Numbered from the stretch's first letter, positions 1 to 8,507 are shown. The stretch: 11,315 nt of DNA from JBCDBD01 sp039184335 (GCA_039184335.1 JBCDBD010000069.1:1-11315); one strand, 5' to 3'. Made by a program: numbers and translations. Notes: a model not told the origin generated them from the sequence alone.

Positions 1-294
1 CATGGTGGGGATGGAACTACTTGCCGGAAGACCAATTCTTATGGCACCAATTTTGTTCAGTTCTTTACGTTCCACCAAAGCATTGGTGCAGTGCGTTGTG
101 CCCAACATGATGTATTTAATGTCCCTTTTAGAAACATCCACTTTGGAAATAACTGCTTCAATTGCATTTTTGATTCCGGTACTTACATCCAAAGAGGTGG
201 TCTGTTTGGTTTTGGCCAAGATTTCATTGGTTTGCGACACCAGCACTGCATCTGTATTGGTGCCTCCCACATCAACCCCTATTTTATAATACAT
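1..294 (-). CDS. HyuA-like hydantoinase/oxoprolinase ATPase, N-terminal 98 residues, cut by window edge
   Basis: The minus-strand frame from the ATG at 294 is open to base 1. Translation gives the N-terminal actin-like ATPase lobe: phosphate-1 loop KIGVDVGGTNTDAVLV (4-19) and GTTHCTNALVERKELNKIG (65-83), matching the start of HyuA proteins. The rest lies beyond the left edge. It differs from the full HyuA in this window (GGTNTDAVL rather than GGTFTDLIY, THCTNALVE rather than TTVGLNALLE) and matches the style of HyuA-like proteins that accompany DUF917. The ATG sits four bases after the DUF917 stop, so the two are co-translated. It is expected to phosphorylate or activate a ring substrate, possibly in complex with the DUF917 protein; that is inference. 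Confidence 0.93.
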   Translation of the reverse strand, partial: MYYKIGVDVGGTNTDAVLVSQTNEILAKTKQTTSLDVSTGIKNAIEAVISKVDVSKRDIKYIMLGTTHCTNALVERKELNKIGAIRIGLPASSSIPTM

Positions 295-298
295 ACGC

Positions 299-1381
299 TT
301 AATTTTTATTCAATTCCTCAACGGGAACAAATTTTTCTTTATAACCGAATTTTTGGGGACCTCCCAAAGTAATTCCTTGTGGTGTTCGCCATTGTTTATC
401 AGCTTTCATGCCCAAGACCACCACACGGGTTCCGTATTGTATGCTTTCCGCAGTAATGGGCTGGGCGTTTTCTGCATCGATAAGTACAATCAAATCTGGA
501 GTGATAGCTACGGGTCGACCATCTTTTTTTGCCATCAAAAACTCATTTTGAAAATCAAGTTTCATCGATGTGCCCTTATCTTCCCCAAAACCCATGATCT
601 CACAAACACCTTTATTCCACCTTCCCTCGGTTTTAATGGTCACCTTACTGATTTTCCCTACAAAGAGTTTAATGGCATTCGCTTCCTTGATTAAAGCTGC
701 CAATGGATTTAAGTTTTTATTTTTTGCATTCAGGATACATTCCCCCAACTTTTGCGCATAGGATATAATACCATGTACAGCGGCCTTTTTTACTTGCTCT
801 CCGCTCATGGGATAGCATCCAAGGACACAGCTTCCACCCATTTGAATGGTTGTAGCCCCTACCAAGGTTTCCCCCCAAACATTATTAATGGTCTGGTAGA
901 TATTTCTGTTCCCTTTTTCATCGGCCTGTGCAATGGGTGAAACAGAAATGCCGTGCAAAGTGAACGTGACCATCTCTAAGCGGGGAAATGCCCTTCCCAT
1001 ACCATCTGCATCTATGATAGGGATATTTTTTTGAGCGGCAACCGCAAACGGAATTACCCCATTAAGCCCCCCAGCCTCGGCAGGTATGACCGCATCAATT
1101 TTTCTTCCCAAATATTCTTCCATCATTTCAAAGGCCCTGATGAATTCACCTCCAGAAAAAAGTTTTTCAACTAAAATCATAGGCGCCCCAAAGGCCGCAA
1201 TGGGTACGACCAATGCCTTATCGTCGAGTTCTTCGGCAACTATAAGTGAAACCTCCCCATAGGTCTTTATCGCCTGTTTTGCCATTAGCTTTCCTATGTA
1301 CGGGTCACCACCGCCTCCAGTGCCCAGGACCGTAGACCCCATAGCTATATATTCAATGGCGTTTGAATCAATTTTTCGCAT
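299..1381 (-). CDS. DUF917 family protein (S-methyl-thiohydantoin desulfurase-like)
   Basis: This 360-residue cytoplasmic protein is recognised as DUF917 from STVLGTGGGGDPYIGKLM (16-33), AEAGGLNG (101-108) and the conserved DADGMGRAFP (124-133). From memory, the Pfam domain once called DUF917 has been renamed after S-methyl-thiohydantoin desulfurase, an enzyme turning an S-methylated thiohydantoin into a hydantoin; I have not checked this, and members are diverse. The start is the ATG at 1381, two bases after the permease stop. The frame stays open upstream to an ATG at 1495, but those extra 38 residues (Cys-rich and His-rich, overlapping the permease) do not resemble the family and are rejected. 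Its stop is four bases before a HyuA-like gene, an arrangement known for DUF917 proteins, which also occur fused to HyuA-like domains. It therefore probably acts on a hydantoin-like ring together with that ATPase. Confidence 0.9.
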   Translation of the reverse strand: MRKIDSNAIEYIAMGSTVLGTGGGGDPYIGKLMAKQAIKTYGEVSLIVAEELDDKALVVPIAAFGAPMILVEKLFSGGEFIRAFEMMEEYLGRKIDAVIPAEAGGLNGVIPFAVAAQKNIPIIDADGMGRAFPRLEMVTFTLHGISVSPIAQADEKGNRNIYQTINNVWGETLVGATTIQMGGSCVLGCYPMSGEQVKKAAVHGIISYAQKLGECILNAKNKNLNPLAALIKEANAIKLFVGKISKVTIKTEGRWNKGVCEIMGFGEDKGTSMKLDFQNEFLMAKKDGRPVAITPDLIVLIDAENAQPITAESIQYGTRVVVLGMKADKQWRTPQGITLGGPQKFGYKEKFVPVEELNKN

Positions 1382-1383
1382 AC

Positions 1384-2580
1384 TTATTTCACCATTTTTT
1401 TGAGTAAATAATACACCAATGCAGCAACGGCAATTCCCAGTATATTTTTTACCTGGGAATCCATCATCAACATGATGGCCACCCCGGCTCCCCATGAACT
1501 TATTCCTTTCCAGTTGACTTTGCTTGCTTCCTCTTGATACGACTTGGCGATGTAGTAATCAGATATCATAACCCCTGCTATCGGAGTAATGGTAATGGTC
1601 AATAGTGTGATAAAACTCATAAAATGGGACAGAATTCCAAGAGCTGCAAGCAGTATTCCCACGATTCCTACAATCAAAGTGGTTTTTGAACGAGAGGCCT
1701 CCTCCAACTTAAAAAGATCATTGAACGCCAGTCCCGCAGAATAGCTATTCATGACATTGGAGGTCCAGGTGGCCAGGATAAGGATCGACATGGCAAAAAA
1801 CGGGAATCCCAAGCTTGAAAAGATCTCAACAATATCATAGGTTCCCTGGGTAATGGCCAAAATTGCCCCGATGGCCAGTAGACATAATGCTGAAGGGACA
1901 ATGCCAAAGATGGAACCCAAAACAGCATCTCTTTTGCTGGCTGCAAAACGATTGTAATCGGGTGAAATCACACCTCCAACAGAAATGAACCCAATAGCGA
2001 GCCCTACGGCCTGTAAAAAAGGCATGTTGTTTTTCGGTTTAAAAGCCAACACTTCTTGGAAACTATGGCTCTTAAAGGTGATGACAAGACCATAAACCAA
2101 TAGTAAAATGATAGCAGGTACTGCGATATAATTGAGCCACTTCAGGTATTTGAACCCGAACACGGCCGTGAGTACCATAACGATCCCCCAAAATACCGAT
2201 GTTGCCCAAATGGGAATATCTGGCCCGCCCATCGTTATCAGTATTTTTGAAAAGGATGCCCCAGCAATATTGCTCTGAATCCCGAACCAACCCAAAGTAG
2301 ATAGGCCAATGACCAGTGCTACGATTACTTTGGCCCCATTTTCCCCAAAACTACTGGAGGCCAATGCAACCGTGGCTTTTCTTCTTTCTACCGCCGCCAT
2401 ACTCAACAACGACATAAAAAGTACCACAAAACTAAACCCTATTAGACCTGCCCAAACGGACGAGTTGAAGCTTAGGCCACTGATCAAAGAACTTCCGATG
2501 AGTAGGGCGGGTACGCTTACAATACCTCCGAACCAGATCCCCGCCAGGCTGAACCATTTAGTTTCTTGTACATTTTCCAT
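1384..2580 (-). CDS. NCS1-family permease (cytosine/purine/hydantoin-type transporter)
   Basis: This is a 398-residue inner-membrane protein with about twelve hydrophobic segments, beginning near residues 10-36, 42-62, 84-107, 124-143, 145-169, 187-206, 219-243, 260-283, 299-317, 321-343, 360-373 and 377-394. The family mark is VISPDYNRFAAS (204-215), equivalent to the GDYSRF-type motif of CodB-like cation-coupled symporters. NCS1 proteins carry cytosine, purines, allantoin, uracil or hydantoins (Mhp1), so import of a ring compound fits the adjacent Hyu and DUF917 genes. The ATG lies one base after the amidohydrolase stop and the TAA is two bases before the next start. It is the only transporter gene in the window, and the likely route for entry of the operon's substrate. 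The cargo and coupling ion cannot be told from sequence alone. Confidence 0.92.
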   Translation of the reverse strand: MENVQETKWFSLAGIWFGGIVSVPALLIGSSLISGLSFNSSVWAGLIGFSFVVLFMSLLSMAAVERRKATVALASSSFGENGAKVIVALVIGLSTLGWFGIQSNIAGASFSKILITMGGPDIPIWATSVFWGIVMVLTAVFGFKYLKWLNYIAVPAIILLLVYGLVITFKSHSFQEVLAFKPKNNMPFLQAVGLAIGFISVGGVISPDYNRFAASKRDAVLGSIFGIVPSALCLLAIGAILAITQGTYDIVEIFSSLGFPFFAMSILILATWTSNVMNSYSAGLAFNDLFKLEEASRSKTTLIVGIVGILLAALGILSHFMSFITLLTITITPIAGVMISDYYIAKSYQEEASKVNWKGISSWGAGVAIMLMMDSQVKNILGIAVAALVYYLLKKMVK

Positions 2581-2581
2581 A

Positions 2582-3823
2582 TTATATATGTTTGATTAAC
2601 ATTCCTTCTTTGCAAAGTACTTTTAAGTTTTTATCATTATATAGGCTCCCTATTTTTTGAACGGGGTTTTCTTGAACCAGTATAAAATCAGCCATCTTAC
2701 CTTCTTCAATAGTGCCGGTGAGATCATCAATTTCCAAACATTGGGCGGCGGTTTTTGTAGAAGCTGTTATGGCCTCCATAGCGGACATGCCCGCATCACA
2801 CATCAATTTTAGTTCTTCCAAATTTCTACCATGGGCCATAACGCCCGAATCTGTCCCCATTGCAATTTTAACCCCTGCTTTGTGGGCTTTCTCTATACTT
2901 TTAAAATGGGTTTCTTCCATTCTTTTGGCAATCTCAATAGTATTTTTAGGATAATCACCATGTATTACGGAATTGACAGCCAAAAGCGTTGGAACAAGAA
3001 AAACATCATTCTTGAGCATTAATTCAACGGCTTCATCATCTAAATCGACGCCATGCTCAATGGAATGCACCCCGGCTCTTATCGCATTCTTAATGCCCGC
3101 GGTACCTTGGGCATGTACCATCACCCTCCGTTTTTTTCGCATTGCTGCTTCCTCAACCACGATTTTTAGTTCATTCATGCTGAATTCCTCAAAATTAGGG
3201 TCATCGTTCCAGCCCGAAACACCACCTGTACTACATATTTTAATGACATCGGCACCGGCACGCAATACTTCGCGCACCTTTTTTCTGACCTCCATTTCTC
3301 CATCGCAAACGCCATCGGGGTACCCAGGATATGGCGGTGCCAAAATGTAGGATTGCATGCTTGATGGCAAGAATGCATCAAAATGACCACCAGTAGTCGT
3401 CAAGGGGCTTATACTGATCTTTAGGTTCGGCCCTTCGATCAAACCATCTTGCAGTGCTTTTTTAACCCCAAAATCTGCTCCCCCTGCATCTCTGGCACTG
3501 GTAATACCGGCAAACAGAAGAGATTTCAAATGTTTCAAGGCAGCATAAAAGTTATAGGAAAATGGGGTTTGAAGATGCTTGAACAGGTTATGCTCGTTAA
3601 TCATTACATGAACGTGGCAATCTATCATTCCAGGTAAAAGATACATTCCTTTGCCATTGATTCGCTTATCAACATGAGTTTGTTTTGGCATTTCATCGTT
3701 CGTTATTTTAGCAATGCGCGCTTTTTCGATAAACACATTTGAAACAAAAGGAGCATTGCCCGTGCCATCGATAATCGTTACCTCTTCTATTGATATGCTT
3801 TTGGCCTCGTCTTGCTTTTTCAT
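2582..3823 (-). CDS. Amidohydrolase, prolidase/imidazolonepropionase-like
   Basis: This 413-residue cytoplasmic metal-dependent hydrolase belongs to the amidohydrolase superfamily, in the group that resembles HutI and the Xaa-Arg/Xaa-Lys or Xaa-Pro dipeptidases. The full binuclear metal set is present: H70 and H72 in IDCHVHVM, the carboxylated-lysine candidate K195 in ADVIKICSTGGVSG, H237 in VMVHAQG, H257 in SIEHGVD, and D325 in AMGTDSG. The TTGGHFDAF segment (143-151) is typical of the prolidase-like branch. A small beta-sandwich is built from the N-terminal ~60 residues and the C-terminal TGTIEEGKMADFILV (369-383). Nothing is missing, and there is no signal peptide. The ATG overlaps the HyuB-2 TGA by 4 bases, and one base separates its TAA from the permease gene. 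It most likely cleaves an amide, N-carbamoyl or dipeptide-like product released by the HyuA/HyuB enzyme, but the exact substrate is inference. Confidence 0.94.
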   Translation of the reverse strand: MKKQDEAKSISIEEVTIIDGTGNAPFVSNVFIEKARIAKITNDEMPKQTHVDKRINGKGMYLLPGMIDCHVHVMINEHNLFKHLQTPFSYNFYAALKHLKSLLFAGITSARDAGGADFGVKKALQDGLIEGPNLKISISPLTTTGGHFDAFLPSSMQSYILAPPYPGYPDGVCDGEMEVRKKVREVLRAGADVIKICSTGGVSGWNDDPNFEEFSMNELKIVVEEAAMRKKRRVMVHAQGTAGIKNAIRAGVHSIEHGVDLDDEAVELMLKNDVFLVPTLLAVNSVIHGDYPKNTIEIAKRMEETHFKSIEKAHKAGVKIAMGTDSGVMAHGRNLEELKLMCDAGMSAMEAITASTKTAAQCLEIDDLTGTIEEGKMADFILVQENPVQKIGSLYNDKNLKVLCKEGMLIKHI

Positions 3824-5541
3824 ACCATTTGCGGGTAGTGTTCTTTTAAATAGTTGTTAGAGAGCAGTTCATCTTCAACACCCCTCTTAATTGATTCAGA
3901 ATCCCTATTTTCAGGTTTTCCATATCCGGCACCACCACCGGTTTTCAAAAATAAGTGTGAGCCTTTTGGTAAGTAAAAACGGGTTATTTTACCTATTTGT
4001 TTCTTTTTGCCATCCGGCAATACGATTGTGCAATCGTTAGGTCTAGCTTCTTTACCCCCTAATAATCCTTGGGGTTTGGTCAGGGTCTTTTCCAAGGTTG
4101 CCGTTAGATAAGTATCATCCAAAAATTCAAAATCGAAATCGATACCCATTCCCCCATTGTGAGTGCCGGCCCCACAAGAGTCTTGGGCAAATTCCACTTT
4201 GTTCAACACATAGGGGTATAGACTTTCCCTTACTTCAGTCGAAGAAAAGCGGGTTGCCGATTCTGCGATGTGCAGTACAGATGAGCCATCTCCTACATCT
4301 GAGGCTCCTTGGCCTGTGGGATAAGGAGCACCGTCAGCCCAAGGCTCCCCAGTACTACTGTTGAAACCCCAGAAAACCATCGAGCAAATATCGCCCGCTG
4401 AATCTGATGGCACCAATTCAGGAAACATACTTCCGATGGCCCTGTAGATTACTTCGATAGATTGCATTGCTGGCCAACCATATAAAAAACAGGGTGCTGG
4501 CGGGTTTGGGTGAAATAGTGTTCCCTTTTTTGTAATGACCTTGATGGGCCTAAAATGCCCCTCGGTAGGGGATTCTCCACCTCCTGCAAGCATACTGATA
4601 GCTATTCGCGCCGCAGAAACCGTTGAGGGCATAGGGCAGTTTACCGGTCCGCGCTGTTGTTCCTCAGCATCGGTATAATCCAGTATCACCCCATCATCAT
4701 GGATGTCAACCGCAACCTTGAATGGGATTTTATCATTTGATAGACCATCATTGTCCATGAGGCCTTCACCCACATAACGACCATTGGGAATTTTTTTGAA
4801 ATAGTTTTTTACGATGGACTCCCCATGATTGAAGATTATTTCAACACAATTGAAAAAAATCTCTTCCCCATATTTTTCAACAATCCCTATAAATGCCTTT
4901 GCGCCTGCTTGCAAACCGTTGCATTGGGCACGCATATCACCATCAATTGCCTTGGGCAGTCTTGAGTTTGCCAGAATCATGCGATGTACACTATCTACCA
5001 AAATACCTTTTTCAAACAATTTGACCCCGGGGAAGACCACCCCCTCTTGAAAATAGTCAATGGTGTCAGAGCAATAGGGGTCTTTGGCCCCAATATCCAA
5101 CCAATGTGCTTTAATCGCTGTATACCCAATTAGTTTGTTTTTGGCCGTAAAAACGGGCATGACCAATGCTACATCTGGTTGGTGGGCACCGGTACCATAT
5201 GGATTATTGTATATGATAATATCCCCTTCATAGAGTTCTTCTTCTCCACCCACTGCTTTTACCGCTTCTTCTATACAAAAGTTCAAGGTTCCCATAAATA
5301 GCGGTAGACTGGGTGCTTGTGCCAACAGCCTGACATCTTTATCATAAATGGCCGATGCAAAATCAAGTACTTCGTAGATAATAGGTGAAAATGCAGTTCT
5401 ACACAGTGCCTGTTTCATTTGATTAGCAGCAGAATTTAGGGCATTTCTAATGATTTCAGTAGTAATGGGGTCAACTTCATTCAGTTGAAAATTACTTTTT
5501 CTCGTTACCGCGTTGAATTCATGTATCAAGTCTTTACTCAT
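3820..5541 (-). CDS. hyuB: Hydantoinase B/oxoprolinase family subunit (HyuB-2)
   Basis: This is the complete 573-residue partner of the HyuA just upstream, and together they should form the ATP-dependent hydrolase or carboxylase complex in the cytoplasm. The N-terminal part VDPITTEIIRNAL (23-35) is the standard HyuB opening. Metal-site candidates are H120-x2-D123 in GAHQPDV and H146/D149 in KAHWLDIG. KIPNGRYVG (250-258), GHFRPIKV (328-335) and the C-terminal TGGGAGYGKP (534-543) complete the family pattern. I chose the ATG at 5541, which overlaps the HyuA stop by 8 bases; an in-frame GTG at 5565 would add eight residues (a Lys-rich leader) and is less likely. The stop overlaps the amidohydrolase start as ATGA. 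It differs clearly from HyuB-1, including Asp instead of Glu after the second His motif, so the two are paralogues with probably different substrates or partners. Confidence 0.95.
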   Translation of the reverse strand: MSKDLIHEFNAVTRKSNFQLNEVDPITTEIIRNALNSAANQMKQALCRTAFSPIIYEVLDFASAIYDKDVRLLAQAPSLPLFMGTLNFCIEEAVKAVGGEEELYEGDIIIYNNPYGTGAHQPDVALVMPVFTAKNKLIGYTAIKAHWLDIGAKDPYCSDTIDYFQEGVVFPGVKLFEKGILVDSVHRMILANSRLPKAIDGDMRAQCNGLQAGAKAFIGIVEKYGEEIFFNCVEIIFNHGESIVKNYFKKIPNGRYVGEGLMDNDGLSNDKIPFKVAVDIHDDGVILDYTDAEEQQRGPVNCPMPSTVSAARIAISMLAGGGESPTEGHFRPIKVITKKGTLFHPNPPAPCFLYGWPAMQSIEVIYRAIGSMFPELVPSDSAGDICSMVFWGFNSSTGEPWADGAPYPTGQGASDVGDGSSVLHIAESATRFSSTEVRESLYPYVLNKVEFAQDSCGAGTHNGGMGIDFDFEFLDDTYLTATLEKTLTKPQGLLGGKEARPNDCTIVLPDGKKKQIGKITRFYLPKGSHLFLKTGGGAGYGKPENRDSESIKRGVEDELLSNNYLKEHYPQMV

Positions 5542-7567
5542 ACCCTTTTTTTTTGACGAAAACACATCCTGACCTATCCAAAAACAACCTCGTATTTATG
5601 TCTATATATGATGTTGTGGTACCCTCTGTTAAAATTATTGGCCCATTTAGGGTCTTGCCTTCTACCATTTGTGTTCTGTCCAATAACTCAAAGTCCATAA
5701 TTTGTCCCTCACAAAATGAGAATACCTTTATGAACTTTTTTGGGGTTTTATCTGTCTTTTGTTGGTAGGGATTGTGAATAGCTCTTTTCGATAATGATTT
5801 TCTTAGTGCCACTCGCACCGATACAATTTCCAGATCATTATCTAGATTGGTGTTGTAAATATCATGATAGGCCTCCTCAAATTGATTTAATAGGGCAGTA
5901 TGGGGTAGTGTTACTTCACCCTCGGTATTTGATACTTTTAGGGTCAACGTATGCTCTTGGCCTTTATACCTTAGGTCCAAGAATACTTCATGTACTATAT
6001 TCTGCTGATTCACTAGTTTAACGCTCAATTCGGAAAACATTTTTTCTAAAAGTTGATTTAAAAGAACGCCATAAGTATTATCCAGGTCAAATTTTTTGGT
6101 CAATGATTTGGTATATAAAATATCTGTTCCCAAAAGCCCCCAAGCGGAAAAATTACCTGCAAAAGGAGGTAAAACCATATCGGTCATCTGTAACTCCTCA
6201 AGGATAAGGTCCGCAAACAGCGGTCCTGCGCCACCGTATGCCAACAATTTCATTTCTCTGGGATCGATACCATTTTCGACTGTAATTTCACGAATTGTAT
6301 TGGCCATACTTGAAGTGGCTATTCTTAAAATACCCTGCGCCACAGTTTCCACAGAGGTGTTCAAGGTATCGGCAATACTTTTTAAAGATTTCATCGATTT
6401 TTCCTTATCCAAGATTAGCCCTGAGGCTAGTTTTCCTTCCCCCAACATTCCCAAAGCGAAAGCAGCATCTGTAATTGTAGGCTTGGTTCCACCGCGACCG
6501 TAGCAAGCAGGCCCAGGGTCAGCACCTGCACTTTGGGGGCCAACCTTCAAAAGTCCACCCGCATCAACATAGGCTATTGATCCCCCACCGGCTCCAATGG
6601 AACGCACATCGACCCAGGGCATTTGTACTGGCATATCTATTATTTCGCCCTCATACTTTAGTTTGGGCCTACCATTTCTCACAATACAGGTATCAAAACT
6701 GGTTCCGCCTACGTCGGCCGTTATTAAATCTCCCAAATCCAAAGCATTTGATAATTCGGCCGCCCCTTCCGCACCAGCTACCGGGCCTGACATTATAGTT
6801 TGGCAAAGACCATCTTGGGCATCTTCAAAGGTCATGGCACCACCGCCGGATTTTGTTATCAAAGACAAGCCTTTAAATTGGGTTTTTCTAAGGTTGTCCT
6901 GTATTTGATTGAGGTAATTGCCCATGCGACCACTGACAAATGCATCTATAACCGTAGTGCTTGTGCGCTCAAATTCACGATATTCACCTGTTATCAAATG
7001 TGAAAGCGATATACTGCCTTCAAAACCTTCTTCCCTGAGAATTTGCCTGGTTTCGAGTTCATGTTCCGGATTGGCATAGGCATGTAGATATACTACTGCT
7101 ATAGCATTTACCTTGTGCTGTTTGAATTTTGCTAAAGCCCCTCTAACATCTGATTTATCAAGGGGTTTGCGAATACTACCATTTGAGAGAATCCTTTCTT
7201 CAATGCCTACTCTTAATTTTCGGGGCACCAAAGGTTTTGGGGGGTTCCACTTAATATTGTACATCTCTTTTCGATCTCCACGACCAATGGCAAGCGTATC
7301 TCTAAAACCTTCTGTTGTGAGTAGACCCACTATTGCCCCTCTTCTTTCCAATAGGGCATTCAGGCCAACTGTAGTCGCATGTAAAAAATACGATACACCC
7401 TCAATTTTAGGAATTTCAGCCTCCTGGATTGCATGAAGACATCCTTCATCCGGATTTTGAGGTGTGGTCGGGACTTTTACCGCCTTAGTAATACCATTTT
7501 CATCTTGGTAGATCAGGTCGGTAAATGTTCCTCCAATATCGATACCTATTCTACTCTCTTGTTTCAT
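5534..7567 (-). CDS. hyuA: Hydantoinase A/oxoprolinase family ATPase subunit (HyuA)
   Basis: This 677-residue protein is a complete HyuA. Members couple ATP hydrolysis to ring opening of hydantoins, 5-oxoproline or lactams, or to ketone carboxylation, by phosphorylating the substrate and passing it to a HyuB subunit. The actin-like ATPase signature is intact: phosphate-1 loop IGIDIGGTFTDL (7-18), HATTVGLNALLERRGA (63-78), SGPVAGAEGA (260-269), phosphate-2 loop TADVGGTSFDT (283-293), GAGGGSIAYVDAGGL (325-339), SAGADPGPACYGRGG (346-360) and LAYGGAGPLFA (442-452). A C-terminal beta-rich domain follows from about residue 490. The length is normal and no truncation or lost motif is seen. The ATG at 7567 lies inside the end of the cyclodeaminase gene, and the 3' end overlaps HyuB-2 by 8 bases, so the two subunits are surely coupled. 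The last residues are read from a run of nine A. The substrate is not determinable. Confidence 0.96.
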   Translation of the reverse strand: MKQESRIGIDIGGTFTDLIYQDENGITKAVKVPTTPQNPDEGCLHAIQEAEIPKIEGVSYFLHATTVGLNALLERRGAIVGLLTTEGFRDTLAIGRGDRKEMYNIKWNPPKPLVPRKLRVGIEERILSNGSIRKPLDKSDVRGALAKFKQHKVNAIAVVYLHAYANPEHELETRQILREEGFEGSISLSHLITGEYREFERTSTTVIDAFVSGRMGNYLNQIQDNLRKTQFKGLSLITKSGGGAMTFEDAQDGLCQTIMSGPVAGAEGAAELSNALDLGDLITADVGGTSFDTCIVRNGRPKLKYEGEIIDMPVQMPWVDVRSIGAGGGSIAYVDAGGLLKVGPQSAGADPGPACYGRGGTKPTITDAAFALGMLGEGKLASGLILDKEKSMKSLKSIADTLNTSVETVAQGILRIATSSMANTIREITVENGIDPREMKLLAYGGAGPLFADLILEELQMTDMVLPPFAGNFSAWGLLGTDILYTKSLTKKFDLDNTYGVLLNQLLEKMFSELSVKLVNQQNIVHEVFLDLRYKGQEHTLTLKVSNTEGEVTLPHTALLNQFEEAYHDIYNTNLDNDLEIVSVRVALRKSLSKRAIHNPYQQKTDKTPKKFIKVFSFCEGQIMDFELLDRTQMVEGKTLNGPIILTEGTTTSYIDINTRLFLDRSGCVFVKKKGYE
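5546..5554 (-). repeat. Nine-adenine run at the HyuA/HyuB-2 junction
   Basis: On the coding strand there is a run of nine A followed by GGGT and the HyuB-2 ATG. It encodes three lysines (VKKKGYE) at the end of HyuA. In the HyuB-2 frame the same bases also read KKKG. It is the longest homopolymer noticed in the window. It supplies the A-rich leader typical of Bacteroidota starts, and it is also a potential slippage site. Confidence 0.85.
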
Positions 7568-8507
7568 TTAATTTTTGATATACCAATTGTGCAGTTATAA
7601 AGTCTTCTAGAGCCATTCCGGTAGATTTGAAAACCGTAATTTCTGATGGTGAACGGCGTTTGGTGTCATTATCGCTACATAAATATGTTAAATCACCTTT
7701 AATGTGGTCCTCGCTTATCTTTTTCTCCTTAATAGCCTGAACAAGCTCACCGCAGTGATGTGGTGTAGTATCGAGATTATCTACATATACAGAGGCATTG
7801 GCTATAATATCAGTGGTAACTTCCAACATTTCTGGTGTAAAAGATCCCACTAGGTCTAAATGCTGTCCTTTTTGCAAATCCTTTTCCATCAACAACGGTT
7901 CATGGGATGAGGTTATACAACTGATAATGTCTGCTTCATGCGTCACAGGCTTGTAATCTGTTAGAACCGTAACATCTATACCTTCTGCTTTTAATTGTTG
8001 TGCAATACCTATTGAGATGCTCTTACGCCTGCCCCACAAAAGAATCTTTTGATATTTTCTGATACTTGTATGTGCTCTAATAAAATAGATAGAAAGATTA
8101 CCGTTTCCCAAGACCAATAAAGTTCTGGACTCTTTTTTAGCGAGAAATGAGGCTGCCAATGCCGAGGTTACAGCTGTTCTTAAATTGGTCATTAGTTTGG
8201 CATCCATCGCTACCAGAGGAACACCGGTTTTAGCATCAAAAAGGATATATATACCTTGAATATAGGGCGCATCGGTCTTTTTGTTGGCAGTCGTCGTTGT
8301 AATCAATTTTGTGCCAAAAAACCCTTCGTTATCCCATGCAGGCATGAAAAGAAAAGTGTTGTCTCCGGCCTCAGGCATACCCTTGTAGGTATACGTAAGT
8401 TTTGAAGGACACTGTATCCTATTTTTTTTAAATGCTGATTTCAACTGTTCCATTAGGGTGCCATAGGTGACATTTTTTTCCAAAAAGTCTTCTGAAATCC
8501 ATTTCAT
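7551..8507 (-). CDS. Ornithine cyclodeaminase/mu-crystallin family protein
   Basis: This 318-residue NAD(P)-dependent enzyme belongs to the family that includes ornithine cyclodeaminase, alanine dehydrogenase of the archaeal type, ketimine reductase and 1-pyrroline-2-carboxylate reductase. Family marks are MDAKLMTNLRTAVTSALAA (101-119, with the conserved Arg110 and Thr111), a Rossmann start LVLGNGNLS (131-139), DLVGSFTPEM (218-227), and the C-terminal ITVFKSTGMALEDFITAQL (290-308). The nucleotide loop is unusual: GNGNLS replaces the usual GTGxQA. I place the start at the ATG at 8507, which overlaps the dehydrogenase TGA as ATGA; a TTG two codons earlier (8513) is possible but less likely. The 3' end overlaps the HyuA start by 17 bases. 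The reaction cannot be fixed; reduction of a cyclic imine or deamination of an amino acid released by ring opening would fit the neighbours. Confidence 0.92.
   Translation of the reverse strand: MKWISEDFLEKNVTYGTLMEQLKSAFKKNRIQCPSKLTYTYKGMPEAGDNTFLFMPAWDNEGFFGTKLITTTTANKKTDAPYIQGIYILFDAKTGVPLVAMDAKLMTNLRTAVTSALAASFLAKKESRTLLVLGNGNLSIYFIRAHTSIRKYQKILLWGRRKSISIGIAQQLKAEGIDVTVLTDYKPVTHEADIISCITSSHEPLLMEKDLQKGQHLDLVGSFTPEMLEVTTDIIANASVYVDNLDTTPHHCGELVQAIKEKKISEDHIKGDLTYLCSDNDTKRRSPSEITVFKSTGMALEDFITAQLVYQKLNETRE

Noticed and set aside
2..289. Plus-strand open frame at the left edge
   Set aside because: The minus strand here encodes a clear HyuA-like N-terminus with its phosphate-1 loop; the plus-strand frame is its shadow.
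1382..1495. N-terminal extension of the DUF917 gene to an upstream ATG
   Set aside because: The 38 extra residues overlap the permease C-terminus in another frame and do not look like the family; the ATG at 1381 fits both family length and the two-base spacing.
2581..2581. Possible promoter or terminator between amidohydrolase and permease genes
   Set aside because: Only one base separates the genes and no hairpin plus T-run or Bacteroidota-type promoter was evident.
2973..3350. Plus-strand open frame of 125 codons
   Set aside because: It lies wholly antisense to the well-supported amidohydrolase gene, whose metal motifs are intact, and its translation shows no recognisable domain.
6096..6503. 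Plus-strand open frame of 135 codons
   Set aside because: It is antisense to the conserved ATPase core of HyuA and has low-complexity, non-protein-like composition.
8422..8429. Eight-adenine run (coding strand) within the cyclodeaminase-like gene
   Set aside because: It encodes lysines early in the gene and sits in an AT-rich stretch; nothing suggests a switch or a second frame that would be used.
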